DNA from: Pedobacter petrophilus
GTDB lineage: Bacteria > Bacteroidota > Bacteroidia > Sphingobacteriales > Sphingobacteriaceae
Assembly: GCF_009674725.1 (NCBI RefSeq)
Contig: NZ_WKKH01000017.1
Location: 41,012 to 105,011 of the forward strand
Length of the DNA: 64,000 nt
Direction of reading: 5' to 3'
The notes beneath the pieces were generated by a model that ran no database searches, was not told the DNA's origin, and saw only the letters and a list, made by a program, of their open reading frames with translations. The position numbers were made by a program, and so were the translations under genes. The number at the start of each line of letters is the position of its first letter. The first letter of the stretch is position 1. Positions 35,657 through 43,692 of the stretch are shown piece by piece.

Positions 35657-36427
35657 ATGAGTACAGGAAATATGAACTTAACGCTAAAAGTTTGGCGTCA
35701 AAAAAATAACAAAACCGAAGGTGCTTTGGTGGATTATAAATTAGCCGGTATTTCTCCAGATATGTCTTTCCTGGAGATGTTCGATGTTTTGAACGAAGAC
35801 TTAATCACTAAAGGTGAAGAGCCGGTAGTATTTGATCACGATTGCCGTGAAGGGATCTGCGGAATGTGTTCCATGTTCATCAACGGTCGTCCGCACGGAC
35901 CAAAAGACCTGGTTACAACTTGCCAGTTACACATGCGTTCTTTCAAAGATGGTGATACCATTGTTGTTGAACCCTGGAGAGCAGCGGCTTTCCCTGTAGT
36001 AAAAGATTTAACGGTTGATCGTTCTGCATTTGACAGGATTATAGCAGCAGGAGGATTTATTTCAGTAAACACAGGTAATGCACAAGATGCAAACAGTTTA
36101 CCTATTCCAAAAATGCAGGCAGATGCAGCTTTCGAAGCAGCAGCTTGTATTGGTTGTGGTGCCTGTGTGGCAACTTGTAAAAATGCATCGGCAATGTTAT
36201 TTGCCTCAGCTAAGATTTCACAATTGGCCCGGTTACCTCAAGGCCAGCCAGAGCGTTACCGTCGTGTACAAAGCATGGTTGCCCAGATGGATGCCGAAGG
36301 TTTTGGGAACTGTACCAATACCGGCGCTTGTGAAGCCGAATGCCCTAAAGGTATTTCACTGGAGAACATTGCGCTTATGAACCGTGATTTCGGAAGTGCA
36401 AAATTCTTATCAGAAGAAGCACTTTAA
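35657..36427 (+). CDS. sdhB: Succinate dehydrogenase / fumarate reductase iron-sulfur subunit
   Basis: 256 residues from ATG 35657 ([15 protein letters not shown]); an earlier ATG at 35624 adds 11 residues not typical of the family. Electron relay from FAD to quinone: [2Fe-2S] ligands in [14 protein letters not shown] with the later cysteine in VTTCQLH; [4Fe-4S] in [13 protein letters not shown]; [3Fe-4S] in [14 protein letters not shown]. Completes the sdhCAB operon and is followed by two hairpins. Confidence 0.97.
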   Translation: MSTGNMNLTLKVWRQKNNKTEGALVDYKLAGISPDMSFLEMFDVLNEDLITKGEEPVVFDHDCREGICGMCSMFINGRPHGPKDLVTTCQLHMRSFKDGDTIVVEPWRAAAFPVVKDLTVDRSAFDRIIAAGGFISVNTGNAQDANSLPIPKMQADAAFEAAACIGCGACVATCKNASAMLFASAKISQLARLPQGQPERYRRVQSMVAQMDAEGFGNCTNTGACEAECPKGISLENIALMNRDFGSAKFLSEEAL

Positions 36428-36441
36428 AAAATATACTGTGC

Positions 36442-36495
36442 ATTCAGCTTAACTGCTGAATCTTGAGCCTCAGACCTAGTTTGGGGCTTTTTTTG
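36442..36495 (+). terminator. Double hairpin terminator after sdhB
   Basis: First hairpin ATTCAGC / GCTGAAT (36442-36461), then AGCCTCA / TTGGGGCT with one T-G pair (36466-36488) and a T-run. The second has the classic terminator form. Confidence 0.85.
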
Positions 36496-36782
36496 TTTTT
36501 AAAAAAAGTGCTCGTCAGTTCTCAAAAGATCCAAATACCTTACCACTTGTGATAATAGATATGTGGGAACGTTCATAATGTGGTTCTGAAATATATTGAA
36601 ACGCATAGGGCGTTAATCAAAACATCTAAAATTTAAAGCCAACAAAATATAAGTTGTTGATTTGATAATAATCTTATGTCAGCATATCAAAAATTTTCTT
36701 TTTCAAAAATTATATTTTGTAAAATTTGTATATACATTAAATAATTTATAAATTTAGTCTTCCGAGACAGGAGAGAAAACAT
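36496..36782. other. Intergenic region between sdhB and the TonB-C gene
   Basis: 287 bp between two terminators of convergent genes. I see no open frame, tRNA-like fold or repeat that I can support. Confidence 0.5.
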
Positions 36783-36812
36783 AAAACCCCGGCTATTTTT
36801 AGCAGGGGTTTT
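36783..36812 (-). terminator. Terminator of the BlaI-M56-TonB operon
   Basis: Stem AAAACCCC / GGGGTTTT with inner GCT / AGC and a TTTTTA-type loop; T-run on either strand. Lies 40 bp past the stop of the minus-strand TonB-C gene. Confidence 0.9.
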
Positions 36813-36851
36813 GTGGTTTATGGTTTCGAGTTTGTTAATTTTCTAATATGT

Positions 36852-37571
36852 TTAGCTCAGGGTAAAGTTGATAGCCATTTGATATTTTGTTGTAACTGGT
36901 CGGCCGTTGTTAAGGCCTGGATTCCATCTTGGTGAGAATTTTACTACGCGTAAGGCTTCATTGTCTGTTTCTGTAGAAAGCCCTTTCATTACTTTAATAT
37001 CTGTTAATGTCCCATCTTTCTGCACATTAAATGAAAGGTAAACTTTTCCTTGTGTCCCATCTTTTTTTGCCTGAGCTGGATATTTTAGGTTCTTTGCTAA
37101 ATAAGCATACATTTTGGTTTGTCCTCCTGGATATTCCGGATACCTGTGCATTGGCTTGGTAAGGTTTGCTTTTTGATCAGTACCTCTATTATTCAGGTTA
37201 AAGTTTACATTGATGTTGTACCTTACTCTAACTGGTTGACCAATAGCTATGCCAGGCTCCCACTTTGGAGATTTCTCCAATACACGCTTCGCTTCAGCAT
37301 CTGTTTCTTTACTCAAACCTCGGGTAATTTGCACGTCAGTTAATTTACCGTCTTTTTCTACTATGAAAGAAGCAAATACTTTTCCTTCAGTTTTATTTTT
37401 TACCGCGATTTCAGAATATTTTATTTCACTACCTAAGTATTTATAAAAATTAGCGATGCCACCCGGGTACATGGGTTGTTTTTCTACAGATACAAAGTCA
37501 TAAACTTTTTGTGCTTGCGCCGAAATACTAAGCAAGGCGATGCCTGTTAGAGCTAAAAATAGCTTTCTCAT
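36852..37571 (-). CDS. Periplasmic protein with two TonB C-terminal domains
   Basis: 239 residues with a signal peptide (MRKLFLALTGIALLSISAQAQ, cleavage about 20-21). Two TonB-C modules follow (about 30-130 and 140-239), each with a YPGG, a GKVxxSFxVxKDG and a K(S/F)PxWxPG motif. There is no membrane anchor or proline-rich spacer, so it cannot transduce energy from ExbBD itself; such free TonB-C proteins are frequent in Bacteroidota M56 operons. Its first module is very similar to one in the M56 protein at 38237, suggesting duplication. Last gene of the operon. Confidence 0.85.
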   Translation of the reverse strand: MRKLFLALTGIALLSISAQAQKVYDFVSVEKQPMYPGGIANFYKYLGSEIKYSEIAVKNKTEGKVFASFIVEKDGKLTDVQITRGLSKETDAEAKRVLEKSPKWEPGIAIGQPVRVRYNINVNFNLNNRGTDQKANLTKPMHRYPEYPGGQTKMYAYLAKNLKYPAQAKKDGTQGKVYLSFNVQKDGTLTDIKVMKGLSTETDNEALRVVKFSPRWNPGLNNGRPVTTKYQMAINFTLS

Positions 37572-37600
37572 AATGATGGTTAAAATATGTTAAGGATTAA

Positions 37601-38221
37601 TTAATTCTTTTCTGGATTCGGCATACTAACTTTAGTAGTGATAATGACCACGCCATTTTTTCCTTTTTCCTTATAAACGGAAGTAGCGGCTGAATCTTTC
37701 AAAACAGTAACTGATTCTACGTTATTGGGGTCTATTGCATCGATGCTTTTAACCTCTTGCCCGTTTAAAACATATAAGGGCTTGGCTTTTGGATCCCAAT
37801 CTTTTTCGAGTAAGTTCCTTTTTATAATGGTAGATTTCGCGCCTGGCTGAAATTTAAAACCGTTTACTGTTGCATTAATGTTCAATCTGTTACTGTCTAT
37901 TTCTTTGTTATAAATTCCCACAGGTACATTTTTAGTCTTAATTTCAATTACGCCATTAAGACCTTCAGTACCATACTTTTTTGTCGCAGAACTATCTTTC
38001 AAAACATTTACAGATTCTATGTTTTGCGGCGAAATGCCACTTGCGGCATCTAAACCTCTTAAATATTGTTTGTTTCCGTCAATTACAATTAATGGTTCCA
38101 TTGCCTTTTGGTTAGGCGTTCGCTGAATTATTAAGGGGGATGTTTTAACGGAATCTGTTATTTGTGCTTTACTTTGGAAGGCCAGAGCCAAAGTAAGTGC
38201 CATCAATAACATCTTTTTCAT
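37601..38221 (-). CDS. Secreted protein with two receptor-plug-like modules
   Basis: 206 residues with a signal peptide (MKKMLLMALTLALAFQSKAQ). Two copies of the SusC/TonB-receptor plug end pattern: PQNIESVNVLKDSSATKKYG then GLNGVIEIKTK (about 65-97), and PNNVESVTVLKDSAATSVYK then GKNGVVIITTK (about 165-198). No beta-barrel follows, so it is not a receptor. It lies between the M56 sensor gene and the double TonB-C gene. Plausibly it interacts with TonB-C modules of its neighbours, which is inference. Confidence 0.8.
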   Translation of the reverse strand: MKKMLLMALTLALAFQSKAQITDSVKTSPLIIQRTPNQKAMEPLIVIDGNKQYLRGLDAASGISPQNIESVNVLKDSSATKKYGTEGLNGVIEIKTKNVPVGIYNKEIDSNRLNINATVNGFKFQPGAKSTIIKRNLLEKDWDPKAKPLYVLNGQEVKSIDAIDPNNVESVTVLKDSAATSVYKEKGKNGVVIITTKVSMPNPEKN

Positions 38222-38236
38222 AGTATGTTGTTGAAT

Positions 38237-40234
38237 TTAAAATTTTTTGTTTACATCATCATAAGTCGATTTCTTTTCGATTGTCAATTCAATTTGATCA
38301 GGCTTTCTAAACAGACCGCTCTTTACCTTCTTGGTCGTGACAAGCAATACACCATCTTTTGCCTTTAAACCATAGAGATTAATGGCTGTATTGTTTTTTA
38401 ATACGTTAATAGACTCAATGTCGTTTGGATTAATGGTATTTAGCGCCTTATTATCGACAGCCTTTACACCATCAATAATCAATAAACCATTAAAGTCGCC
38501 TGAATTTCCCTGGGTTTTAGGAGATCGTAAGCTCATCTTTGAAGTTGGATCTGTTTTCAGCTTTTCTTCATCTGATGTCAGATTGAAATTAACATTGAGA
38601 TTATACTTTACCCTCACAGGTTCGCCATCTGCAATTCCTGGGTTCCATTTTGGCGATTCTTTTATAACCCTTACCGCTTCTTCATCGGTCCCACTTCCTA
38701 AACCCCGTGTGATTTGGACATCTGTTAATGAACCATCTTTTTCAACCACAAAACTGAGAAAAACTTTACCTTGCACATTATTCTCCTGTGCCATCTTTGG
38801 ATACTTAATATTGCCACCCAGGTATTTATAAAACCGGGTTATGCCACCTGGAAATTCTGGCTGTTTCTCGATTGAAACGAAATCATATACTTTATCTGAT
38901 TTTTTATTAGCGTTATCTGTTGTTAGGGGTTGTGAGTAGCTGATCACCGTAATGTCTGATAGTTTCTGATAATTTGGTAATGCTAAAGCTTTTGCATTTT
39001 GAATCCGGGCATCATTATTTGAAAGCTTAAATCCCACCTTTAACGTATATTTTCCATTTGGTAAATCTTTAAAACCTTTATACGATAATAGTGCCTTCAT
39101 CACCTCCTCATCACATCCATCACCTAAATCTAAAACAGTGCTTACATTCGTTACTTTGTTATTTTGAAGCGTAAACTTGATTTGGGTATTTCCCTGGAGG
39201 TTATTTTTCCGAGCCTCGGAAGGATATTTTATTGATCCTCCCATAAAGCGATAAAACAGACTCCAGTTTCCGTTAAGTTTATCTGTTGGAGGACTTATGA
39301 TACTTTTAGCAGATTCTTTATTAATCAAATCTGTCTTTGCAACCATATCCTGTACCACTTCAATAGGTCTCTCTAAAGGAATTTTATCTGAGAGGGCCAT
39401 CAGTTCCTTATTTTTTCGAATGGTTGCCGAAGAGAAAACGATTAGAATCGCAAATAGTGGAATGAATACCCCATATTTCATGATTGCTGTTTTTTTGGAT
39501 TTTTCCTTCTGCAGCATGAAAATTCTTTTTTTAATCAGTGATTGATCAAAGAAACCATTCGTTAATTTATTTGGAGAGATCCCAAAAGACTGGCTTAAAA
39601 TCAACATCGCATATTCGGCTTTGTCGCCCTGAAATGCTGCTGCCTGCTGATCTGCTAAAAATTCGTGTATATTTTTAATCGATTTTTTATAAAGATAGAT
39701 AATTGGATTTATCCATGTTAAGATGCCCAGTACCTCAAAGAATAAAATATCAACAGTATGCCATTGCTTAATATGGGCATCTTCATGCACATCAATTACA
39801 TCCGCTAATGGCAGGTTTTTATCTATAATTTTTTGACTAAAGAATGAAAACGCTGAACCAGATCCGGCTGAATTAATTAAATTTTTAACTGCTAATAAGT
39901 TAAACACCAACCTCCCCAGGAAAAATAAAACACCGGCGCAATAGATAATAATAAAGGCATTTGTCCAGCTTAAAACAGATTTATCTTCCGTAACTATTGT
40001 AGCCTGTTGTAAAACTGTATCCCAATTAACAGAAGTATAAACATTTTTAGCGGCCTCCTGCTCTGTTATCCACTCGAGGCGGATAAAAGGTATGCATGCA
40101 GACAGTATGCCGGCTGCCACTAAATAAATGCGGTTCAGTATGAAATAGGTTTCTTTATCTAACAGCAATTTATAGAAGCCATAAAATACAATCAGATACA
40201 GGTTTACCTGTAGGAGGTAGTGGGCAAAACTCAT
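38237..40234 (-). CDS. BlaR1-like M56 metallopeptidase fused to two TonB-C modules and a plug module
   Basis: 665 residues. The N-terminal M56 region (about 1-275) has transmembrane helices, the zinc motif HEDAH (150-154) with the third-ligand region HEFLADQQAA, and a final helix (about 250-270). The extracytoplasmic part holds TonB-C 1 (about 320-400), TonB-C 2 (about 443-545, starting VYDFVSIEKQPEFPGG) and a plug-like end (about 575-640, NDIESINVLKNNTA ... DGVLLVTTK). BlaR1 relatives cleave BlaI-type repressors after sensing a signal; here no penicillin-binding domain is present, so the signal is something else. Overlaps blaI by 4 bp. Confidence 0.88.
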   Translation of the reverse strand: MSFAHYLLQVNLYLIVFYGFYKLLLDKETYFILNRIYLVAAGILSACIPFIRLEWITEQEAAKNVYTSVNWDTVLQQATIVTEDKSVLSWTNAFIIIYCAGVLFFLGRLVFNLLAVKNLINSAGSGSAFSFFSQKIIDKNLPLADVIDVHEDAHIKQWHTVDILFFEVLGILTWINPIIYLYKKSIKNIHEFLADQQAAAFQGDKAEYAMLILSQSFGISPNKLTNGFFDQSLIKKRIFMLQKEKSKKTAIMKYGVFIPLFAILIVFSSATIRKNKELMALSDKIPLERPIEVVQDMVAKTDLINKESAKSIISPPTDKLNGNWSLFYRFMGGSIKYPSEARKNNLQGNTQIKFTLQNNKVTNVSTVLDLGDGCDEEVMKALLSYKGFKDLPNGKYTLKVGFKLSNNDARIQNAKALALPNYQKLSDITVISYSQPLTTDNANKKSDKVYDFVSIEKQPEFPGGITRFYKYLGGNIKYPKMAQENNVQGKVFLSFVVEKDGSLTDVQITRGLGSGTDEEAVRVIKESPKWNPGIADGEPVRVKYNLNVNFNLTSDEEKLKTDPTSKMSLRSPKTQGNSGDFNGLLIIDGVKAVDNKALNTINPNDIESINVLKNNTAINLYGLKAKDGVLLVTTKKVKSGLFRKPDQIELTIEKKSTYDDVNKKF

Positions 40235-40608
40235 TTTGGACTCCGTTTAATGTTATTGATCATCTTTAAAATTTCATCTACATCACTTAAATCCAGTTTC
40301 TCCTCTTTAACGAAAAAAGAGAACATGCTTTCCACTGAATTTTCGAAGTAATTGCCAAGAAGTTTCTCTGTAGCATGGCGTTTGTATTCTTCTTTGCTGA
40401 TTAAAGGGTAGTACTGGTGCGCTTTTCCGAAAGCTTCATGGCCAATAAAGCCTTTAGTTTCCAGAATACGAATGATTGTTGAAACAGTATTGTAGGCTGG
40501 TTTAGGGATTGGTAACTCATCTATAACATCTTTAACAAATGCTTTTTCCAATTGCCACAGCACCTGCATAATCTGTTCTTCGGCTTTTGTTAAATCTTTA
40601 ATTTCCAT
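40231..40608 (-). CDS. BlaI/MecI/CopY family transcriptional repressor
   Basis: 125 residues from ATG 40608 (MEIKDLTKAEEQIMQVLW); a frame-open extension of 10 residues to 40638 would cover the operator and is unlikely. Winged HTH with PAYNTVSTIIRILETKGFIG (about 37-56) as the recognition region and a C-terminal dimer helix. It should repress its own operon and be inactivated by the M56 protease it overlaps by 4 bp. Two palindromes sit just upstream. Confidence 0.93.
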   Translation of the reverse strand: MEIKDLTKAEEQIMQVLWQLEKAFVKDVIDELPIPKPAYNTVSTIIRILETKGFIGHEAFGKAHQYYPLISKEEYKRHATEKLLGNYFENSVESMFSFFVKEEKLDLSDVDEILKMINNIKRSPK

Positions 40609-40630
40609 AATAATTTTCAAATAAATAGGG

Positions 40631-40678
40631 GTCAACAATAGTTGACATCATTAAAGTTATAACTAATTATTTAGTTAT
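40631..40678. promoter_or_regulatory. Two palindromes upstream of blaI, candidate BlaI operators
   Basis: GTCAAC-aata-GTTGAC (40631-40646) and ATAACTAA-ttat-TTAGTTAT (40659-40678), both perfect, within 70 bp of the blaI ATG. BlaI-family repressors bind such dyads over their own promoters. Which of the two is used cannot be told. Confidence 0.6.
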
Positions 40679-40720
40679 CCTAATGAAATTTGAAAATAAA
40701 CAGATTTACTTCTAAACGAA

Positions 40721-41362
40721 CTAGATGGTAATCAACTTGTTTTTGATGGCGTAAACCACTAAGCCTGTGCGGGATTTGATATTTAATTTAGCGAAAAGGG
40801 ATTCCCGGTAATTGTCTACCGTACGCGGACTAACATTCATCAGGTCTGCGATTTCTCTGTAGGTGAGTTCGCTGCTGCAATGCTGTAGAAATGTTAACTC
40901 CCGGGCGCTGAAAACAGGCTTGGTATCGCCATCCTTAAGGGCCACCAGTAACCGGCCGGAAACTAAATCATTAACATAGAAACCTTTATCAATGATCGCC
41001 TTAATGGCAGTCAGAAGATCATTTGGAGTCGATTCTTTTAACATGTATCCGCCTGCACCAGCCTTTAACATGCCGATAATTGCCTTTTCATCTTCCAACA
41101 TGCTTAAGGCCAGGATTTTTACATCAGGATAATTTTCTTTAGTCCATTTTGTAGCTGCAAAACCATCCATTATGGGCATGCTAATGTCCATTAAAATAAG
41201 TTGTACATCAGGATGATTTTTAATCTTATGCTGTAAATCCAGGCCATTATTTCCCTCAAATACAATTTCAATTTCATCAAACTCATCTAATAAACTTGCC
41301 AAACCTGAGCGGAAAAGCGTATGGTCATCAACGATGGCAATAGAGATAGACTGAGCGGACAT
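40721..41362 (-). CDS. NarL/LuxR-type response regulator
   Basis: 213 residues: receiver domain (1-125) with acidic pocket VDDH (11-14) and phospho-acceptor D59 in LILMDISMP, then a GerE-type HTH (about 150-210, LTFLQHCSSELTYREIADLMNVSPRTV). Pairs with the histidine kinase gene 3 bp upstream. Last gene of a four-gene operon running 43176 to 40721. Confidence 0.95.
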   Translation of the reverse strand: MSAQSISIAIVDDHTLFRSGLASLLDEFDEIEIVFEGNNGLDLQHKIKNHPDVQLILMDISMPIMDGFAATKWTKENYPDVKILALSMLEDEKAIIGMLKAGAGGYMLKESTPNDLLTAIKAIIDKGFYVNDLVSGRLLVALKDGDTKPVFSARELTFLQHCSSELTYREIADLMNVSPRTVDNYRESLFAKLNIKSRTGLVVYAIKNKLITI

Positions 41363-41365
41363 AAT

Positions 41366-42157
41366 TTAGGGATAGGGAATTTCGATTAGTATAATTGTGC
41401 CATTATTTGGCGACGAATTTAATATTAATTTTCCATTGATCATTTCTATTCTTTTGTAGATAGAATTTAATCCCATTCCGGCTTTGGATATCGTAGCTTG
41501 TTCGGAATCAAAACCAATGCCGTTTTCTTTAATATTGAGATGGAGCACTTTTTCCTTGTAAAAGGCATCGAAGGTTATCGCCGTAGCCTGGGCATGCTTA
41601 ATAATATTATTAATAATTTCTTGTAAAAGTCTTAGAATAATAAGGTCTTTATCCGGAGATCTTTCTGTTACCCTAATGAGGCCATTATTATTTTCTATTT
41701 CATAAGCGCCTGTTTTGTTCAACCAGGTGATTTCCTGATCAAGCGCATATCCAATTCCATTTTCAACAACTTGTTCACCATGCAATAGCTTTGCCAGTTC
41801 CCGAATCTCTTTGATCGATTTATTGATTAATGTGAGGGAATTGCCGATTTTTTTTTCTGCCTTTTCACTGTCATTTAAATTTACAGAGTTAAGTGTTAAG
41901 GTAGTTAAGCTCAGCAACTGACCAATATTATCATGCAGCTCGGTGGCAATTGTTTGCATGGTTTGATCCTGCACTTCAATCCGGGCTTGCAAAATTTCTG
42001 ATTCGAACTTTTGCTGCATGTGCTGTTTTTCCAAGCTATGATTTTTCTTATGCCTTGCGTACGACCTGATGTAAAGAATCAGAAATAGCGGCATCAATAA
42101 AAATATGAGTGTCGTAATTGCAATTAAGACTGCAATTTGCGTTGTTTGGCTCTGCAT
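41366..42157 (-). CDS. NarX-type sensor histidine kinase
   Basis: 263 residues. One transmembrane helix (about 8-30), a coiled linker, then HisKA_3 dimerisation with the phospho-accepting H75 in ATELHDNIGQLLSL, and an HATPase domain with N-box NNIIKHAQ and G-box GMGLNSIYKR. There is almost no extracytoplasmic sensor, so signal input may come from the membrane, possibly from the overlapping upstream membrane protein (34-bp overlap). Confidence 0.93.
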   Translation of the reverse strand: MQSQTTQIAVLIAITTLIFLLMPLFLILYIRSYARHKKNHSLEKQHMQQKFESEILQARIEVQDQTMQTIATELHDNIGQLLSLTTLTLNSVNLNDSEKAEKKIGNSLTLINKSIKEIRELAKLLHGEQVVENGIGYALDQEITWLNKTGAYEIENNNGLIRVTERSPDKDLIILRLLQEIINNIIKHAQATAITFDAFYKEKVLHLNIKENGIGFDSEQATISKAGMGLNSIYKRIEMINGKLILNSSPNNGTIILIEIPYP

Positions 42158-42783
42158 ATGTAGCTGTAAATCCAGTTACTATAAAGGATAATATTGGTAA
42201 TGTAGTAAATAAACAGGCGAAGTGGAATATGCTCAAATACCTTAACATTAAAAAGGCCATAGAAAAGATTTGTTGCCGTACCGCCGAAATAATAAAACAG
42301 CACCCCGTTTACCCACCAAAATTCAGGATGATATTTGAGATCGAGCGTTTCTTCATCATTTAAAAGCTTGTAGTAATAATAAAGGCAATATAAGACAAAT
42401 GTTACAGACATTACGCTAACAGTGTTGTCATTAAAAATATCGTTATATGCGTGAATACCATTTTTAAAGGCAAAAATAGCGAAGACGGTGTAACTGATTC
42501 CAAGGCCGGTATAGATTATTGGCCTTGGATCAATATATTTTTTTAAACAATAATACATTCCGTAGGAAATAAACGCAATTTCAAACAATACGAAAGTATT
42601 ATACAACCATAAGTTATGATGCCGTTGAGCGTACAGATATGATCCGCTTGCTTCAGCAGATAATGCAATAGCCAGATAGGCAATATTCACCTTCCAGAAC
42701 GAAATCTTGTCCTTGAGAAGAAAGAATATTGCTGCAATCAGGCAGATTATTTCGGCAATAACAATAGGTTGTAAAAGAAACAT
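42124..42783 (-). CDS. Hypothetical seven-helix membrane protein linked to a two-component pair
   Basis: 219 residues with about seven transmembrane helices (for example ILFLLQPIVIAEIICLIAAIFFLL-like start, IYTGLGISYTVFAIFAF, FVLYCLYYYYKLL, IYYITNIILYSNWIY). No catalytic motif seen. The YYGGTATNLFYGLFN region lies in the last third. Its end overlaps the kinase gene by 34 bp, and a minimal kinase next to a polytopic protein hints at a sensor partner. Family not recognised. Confidence 0.6.
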   Translation of the reverse strand: MFLLQPIVIAEIICLIAAIFFLLKDKISFWKVNIAYLAIALSAEASGSYLYAQRHHNLWLYNTFVLFEIAFISYGMYYCLKKYIDPRPIIYTGLGISYTVFAIFAFKNGIHAYNDIFNDNTVSVMSVTFVLYCLYYYYKLLNDEETLDLKYHPEFWWVNGVLFYYFGGTATNLFYGLFNVKVFEHIPLRLFIYYITNIILYSNWIYSYICRAKQRKLQS

Positions 42784-42786
42784 AGA

Positions 42787-43176
42787 TTATAATTCTACTC
42801 CGTCACACATAGTTGGACAAAGCGTTCCTCTATTTTGGATATCCTCTGTATCATCTTCATGAAGTTCCGTGAGTGCGCCCAGTCTATTGGTTTGGTTTGC
42901 GCCAAAAGTAGGCACTAATAATACGGTATTTCTGCCTCTATGGCTTACTGGTATTTCATCTTCAGATGCAGTGATATATTTTGCAAAGTATATTCTTAAG
43001 CCATCGTGTTTGCCATCGTTAATTTTTTGCGCAATTTCCAGAATTTGGTCTGCAGGAAACCAAACTGCTTTAGTATATGCCTGGTCATTGATGCTTTTGG
43101 CGTCTACCCCATAAGCACTAACCATTTCTTGCGCTATTACTTTATCGATAGGCGTCGATTTGTCTAATTCTCCCAT
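42787..43176 (-). CDS. Hypothetical 129-residue soluble protein, first gene of the two-component operon
   Basis: No signal peptide or membrane helix. Contains EISQKINDGKHDGLRIYFAK-like helix-strand stretch (about 48-67), HRGRNTVLLVPTF and two cysteines near the end in LCPTMCDG. I do not recognise the family. It begins the operon with the membrane protein, kinase and regulator (3-bp gap), so it is likely part of, or controlled by, that signalling unit. Confidence 0.55.
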   Translation of the reverse strand: MGELDKSTPIDKVIAQEMVSAYGVDAKSINDQAYTKAVWFPADQILEIAQKINDGKHDGLRIYFAKYITASEDEIPVSHRGRNTVLLVPTFGANQTNRLGALTELHEDDTEDIQNRGTLCPTMCDGVEL

Positions 43177-43316
43177 TTTAATTGTGGTATATGATTTAAG
43201 TCTCTAAAGTCGTGATTTAGATGTTGGCAGGCAAGAGCATTTCCTAATTTTCAATACCGTAAAAACACCTTTTTATTTAGGGTGATTTATGCTACTCATA
43301 AATCAGTACAGGTAGT

Positions 43317-43324
43317 TACTTTTG
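43317..43324 (+). promoter_or_regulatory. -7 box of the small LuxR-type gene
   Basis: TACTTTTG, an exact consensus match, 33 bp before the ATG at 43357. No good -33 element. Confidence 0.4.
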
Positions 43325-43356
43325 AATTATAGAAGCCGTACAACATAATTAACGAT

Positions 43357-43587
43357 ATGATAAGCAACATTTCAATTCAGGAAAACAGTAGTTTGATCAC
43401 TGATCGGGAAGTAGAAATTGTGCGTCTTTTATCGAACGGTTATAACAGTAAAGAAATTGGCGATATGCTCTTTATCAGCGAACATACCGTAAATACACAT
43501 AGAAGAAACATGGTAAGAAAGCTTGATTTACGCAATTCCTATCAGCTCATTGTATGGGCCTTCAAGCAAAGAATTTTGCCCTTTTAA
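43357..43587 (+). CDS. Stand-alone LuxR-type helix-turn-helix regulator
   Basis: 76 residues made almost wholly of a GerE HTH: LITDREVEIVRLLSNGYNSK, then EIGDMLFISEHTVNTHRRNM. No receiver domain. It is divergent from the four-gene two-component operon (181-bp gap), so it may regulate that operon or respond to it. Short single-HTH proteins of this type occur beside similar operons in Bacteroidota. Confidence 0.85.
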   Translation: MISNISIQENSSLITDREVEIVRLLSNGYNSKEIGDMLFISEHTVNTHRRNMVRKLDLRNSYQLIVWAFKQRILPF

Positions 43588-43631
43588 TAAAAAGTAACGC
43601 TCTCCCTTTAACGCATCTCTCACTAAACAGC

Positions 43632-43678
43632 AAAGCCTGCCTTTTGATTAGAAATGATCAAAAAAGCAGGCTTTTGTT
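43632..43678. terminator. Bidirectional terminator between the LuxR-type gene and the M28 peptidase
   Basis: Stem AAAGCCTGC (43632-43640) / GCAGGCTTT (43666-43674), extended inward by TTTTGAT / ATCAAAA with a bulge, T-rich on both strands, between convergent genes. Confidence 0.9.
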
Positions 43679-43692
43679 TAAAGAAGCATTTT

